The notes beneath the pieces are model-generated. The model ran no database searches and was not told the DNA's origin. It was given only the letters and a program-made list of their open reading frames with translations. The translations under genes were made by a program, and so were the position numbers. Of a stretch of DNA of 64,000 bases, positions 62,643-64,000 are shown piece after piece. Position 1 is the first letter of the stretch. Each line of letters begins with the position of its first letter. The stretch is from Oreohelix idahoensis (taxonomy: Eukaryota > Mollusca > Gastropoda > Stylommatophora > Oreohelicidae). The stretch is taken from contig JAMPIV010010581.1 of NCBI GenBank assembly GCA_024509875.1, positions 310,001-374,000 of the forward strand, written 5' to 3'.

Positions 62643-64000
62643 CAACAGCATTTGTGTTCAATGAAACAACTGTTTTATTTAACTTTCAACAAGAACTGGG
62701 TTAAGTCAAATGGTAACCACATCAAATCTTCATAATAGCATGTCGACATTTATAAACCAGCATGAAGGTTCAATATATTATTTCTAGGATGCAACATTCC
62801 TTTTTCCCAACATCAGGATCTTCCTTTGTAAGCATATCTGTCAATTATATGCCTAGTTTGTTTTCATTGTTGCACATCTTGGAACATAGCCCTACTTGGG
62901 TTATGACCGTCAGCTCTATCTTTTTAAGTATGTTATGTTTTTCCTACATACAAAGTTTTGGAATCCATAAACACTTCCACAATTAATTGAATATACACAA
63001 CTGCGTCTGAAGTTGATGTCCTCAACTGAAATCTACACTGATTAGACAAAGCATGTCCTTGCTTTCACGCTCTCAGTTCAATACTGCCTAAAAACATGGC
63101 TTCGTCTCCCGTTCATTTCTGGGAAAAAGGGAAGGACTGAGCTTAACCATTGGTTAGAAATCACGTGACTAACGCAACTCTGCAAGCGAAGCTTGGCCTA
63201 AAATAATGCGTGGCGTTTCCAAGCTAAAACTGGCCTAATTGAACATCTGCGTTAAGATTTTCTTTTATCTTCTGTTTCTATAAAAATTTATTTTATGTTA
63301 ATATAGTCTATATCTGAAAACTCACGGTATACGCGGTTACATACAGATCCCGGGGCCCTGCAAATGTATCCCGTAGGGAGACATTTGAGTACTATCAAAT
63401 CTTAAAAAATTTATCCCAAAAATTTCTTAAGTTCAAAAAATGTTCAGAAAAGTTTAAAGTTCAAAAAAATTTTCTAAGTCCAAAAATAATTCGGAAAAAT
63501 TTAAACTAATTCCTAAACTAGGTTCCTATATCTATGTGCGATCAACTTCTCTATAAAAACTTAGGGATGGACATCAACTTCAAAAAAATTTTTAACTATC
63601 CAGCATTTTTCAACATTCTTCATCACATTTTTAAATTGGCAACCCTGACCAACAAAAATATTCATTTAGTCATCACTCAAAAATATGGGGAGTGGCAACA
63701 TTGGGAACATGAACAATAATATCCTATTTCATTATCATAATCCACATGCATGTTATTCCAACAATATAGTTGACACACTGTATTGGACATTGTGGGGGAA
63801 AACCTAATTCTATCTCTGTGTCTTCCGAGTGGTTCAAAATTTTATGTTATTTTCACTTCTGGTGTTCTAATAAGTTTTGGTCCTAACTTATTTATTGAGT
63901 AAGCACTCCATGTATATTGTAGTAGAAAGTATTCCTGTTTTTTTTCTTCAAAATATCCACATCATCTTTGCAAATGACGATCCAATTGTATAAGTCAGTT
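62643..64000. other. No recognised gene
   Basis: About 1.36 kb. 63405-63515 is a run of loosely repeated AAATTT/TTCAAAAAA words. No coding or element signal found. Confidence 0.5.

Overview
This is a stretch of animal nuclear DNA, about 64 kb and AT-rich, made almost entirely of transposable elements. I recognise no host gene with confidence. The mix is: LTR retrotransposons of the Ty3/Gypsy class, two kinds of LINE, two tRNA-derived SINE families, a mariner, a Tc1 and an hAT DNA transposon. All are animal-type families. The Gypsy elements carry integrase before reverse transcriptase, the arrangement called Gmr1-like and first described in deuterostomes. I take the source to be a metazoan, probably a non-insect invertebrate or basal chordate, but I cannot name it.

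Layout. 1-2218: broken L1/Tx1-like LINE, then a SINE (2357-2569). 2583-4062: a promoter-like stretch and a minisatellite. 4063-5382: a mariner with an open transposase. 5790-6273: two LINE scraps on opposite strands. 6274-8384: an unrecognised gene (P1) followed by a splice acceptor and a decayed envelope-like gene. 8389-17929: a complete Gypsy element (E1) inserted in the tail of that unit, with identical-length 1185-bp LTRs and a GATG target duplication. 17930-21914: no gene, one possible LTR. 21929-23535: 5'-truncated RTE-like LINE with a 14-bp target duplication. 23550-27201: no gene. 27202-29192: P2, a second, longer member of the P family.

30412-44962 is a nest. An old Gypsy element (R5) with 2.4-kb LTRs and a GATAG duplication has lost nearly all its interior. 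Its right LTR was scrambled, took in a SINE, and then received a complete second Gypsy element (E2, 33928-44893). E2's own 5' LTR was later split by an hAT transposon (34725-37424). 45977-47926: a Tc1 element carrying another SINE. 48175-53335: a third Gypsy element (E3, minus strand), same LTR family as R5, truncated at its 5' side. 53566-62637: a fourth Gypsy element (E4, minus strand), complete, with 845-bp LTRs about 99.5 percent identical and an open gag-pol broken by one stop codon. 62643-64000: nothing recognised.

In E1, E2 and E4 the order is Gag (coiled coil, capsid-like part, basic Asn/Arg-rich part), a Cys-Cys/Cys-Gly-His motif, aspartic protease, integrase, reverse transcriptase and RNase H. 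E3 keeps integrase, RT and RNase H in the same order. The least explained material is the P/envelope pair at 6274-8384, its relative P2 at 27202-29192, and the patchwork repair junction at 33057-33815.
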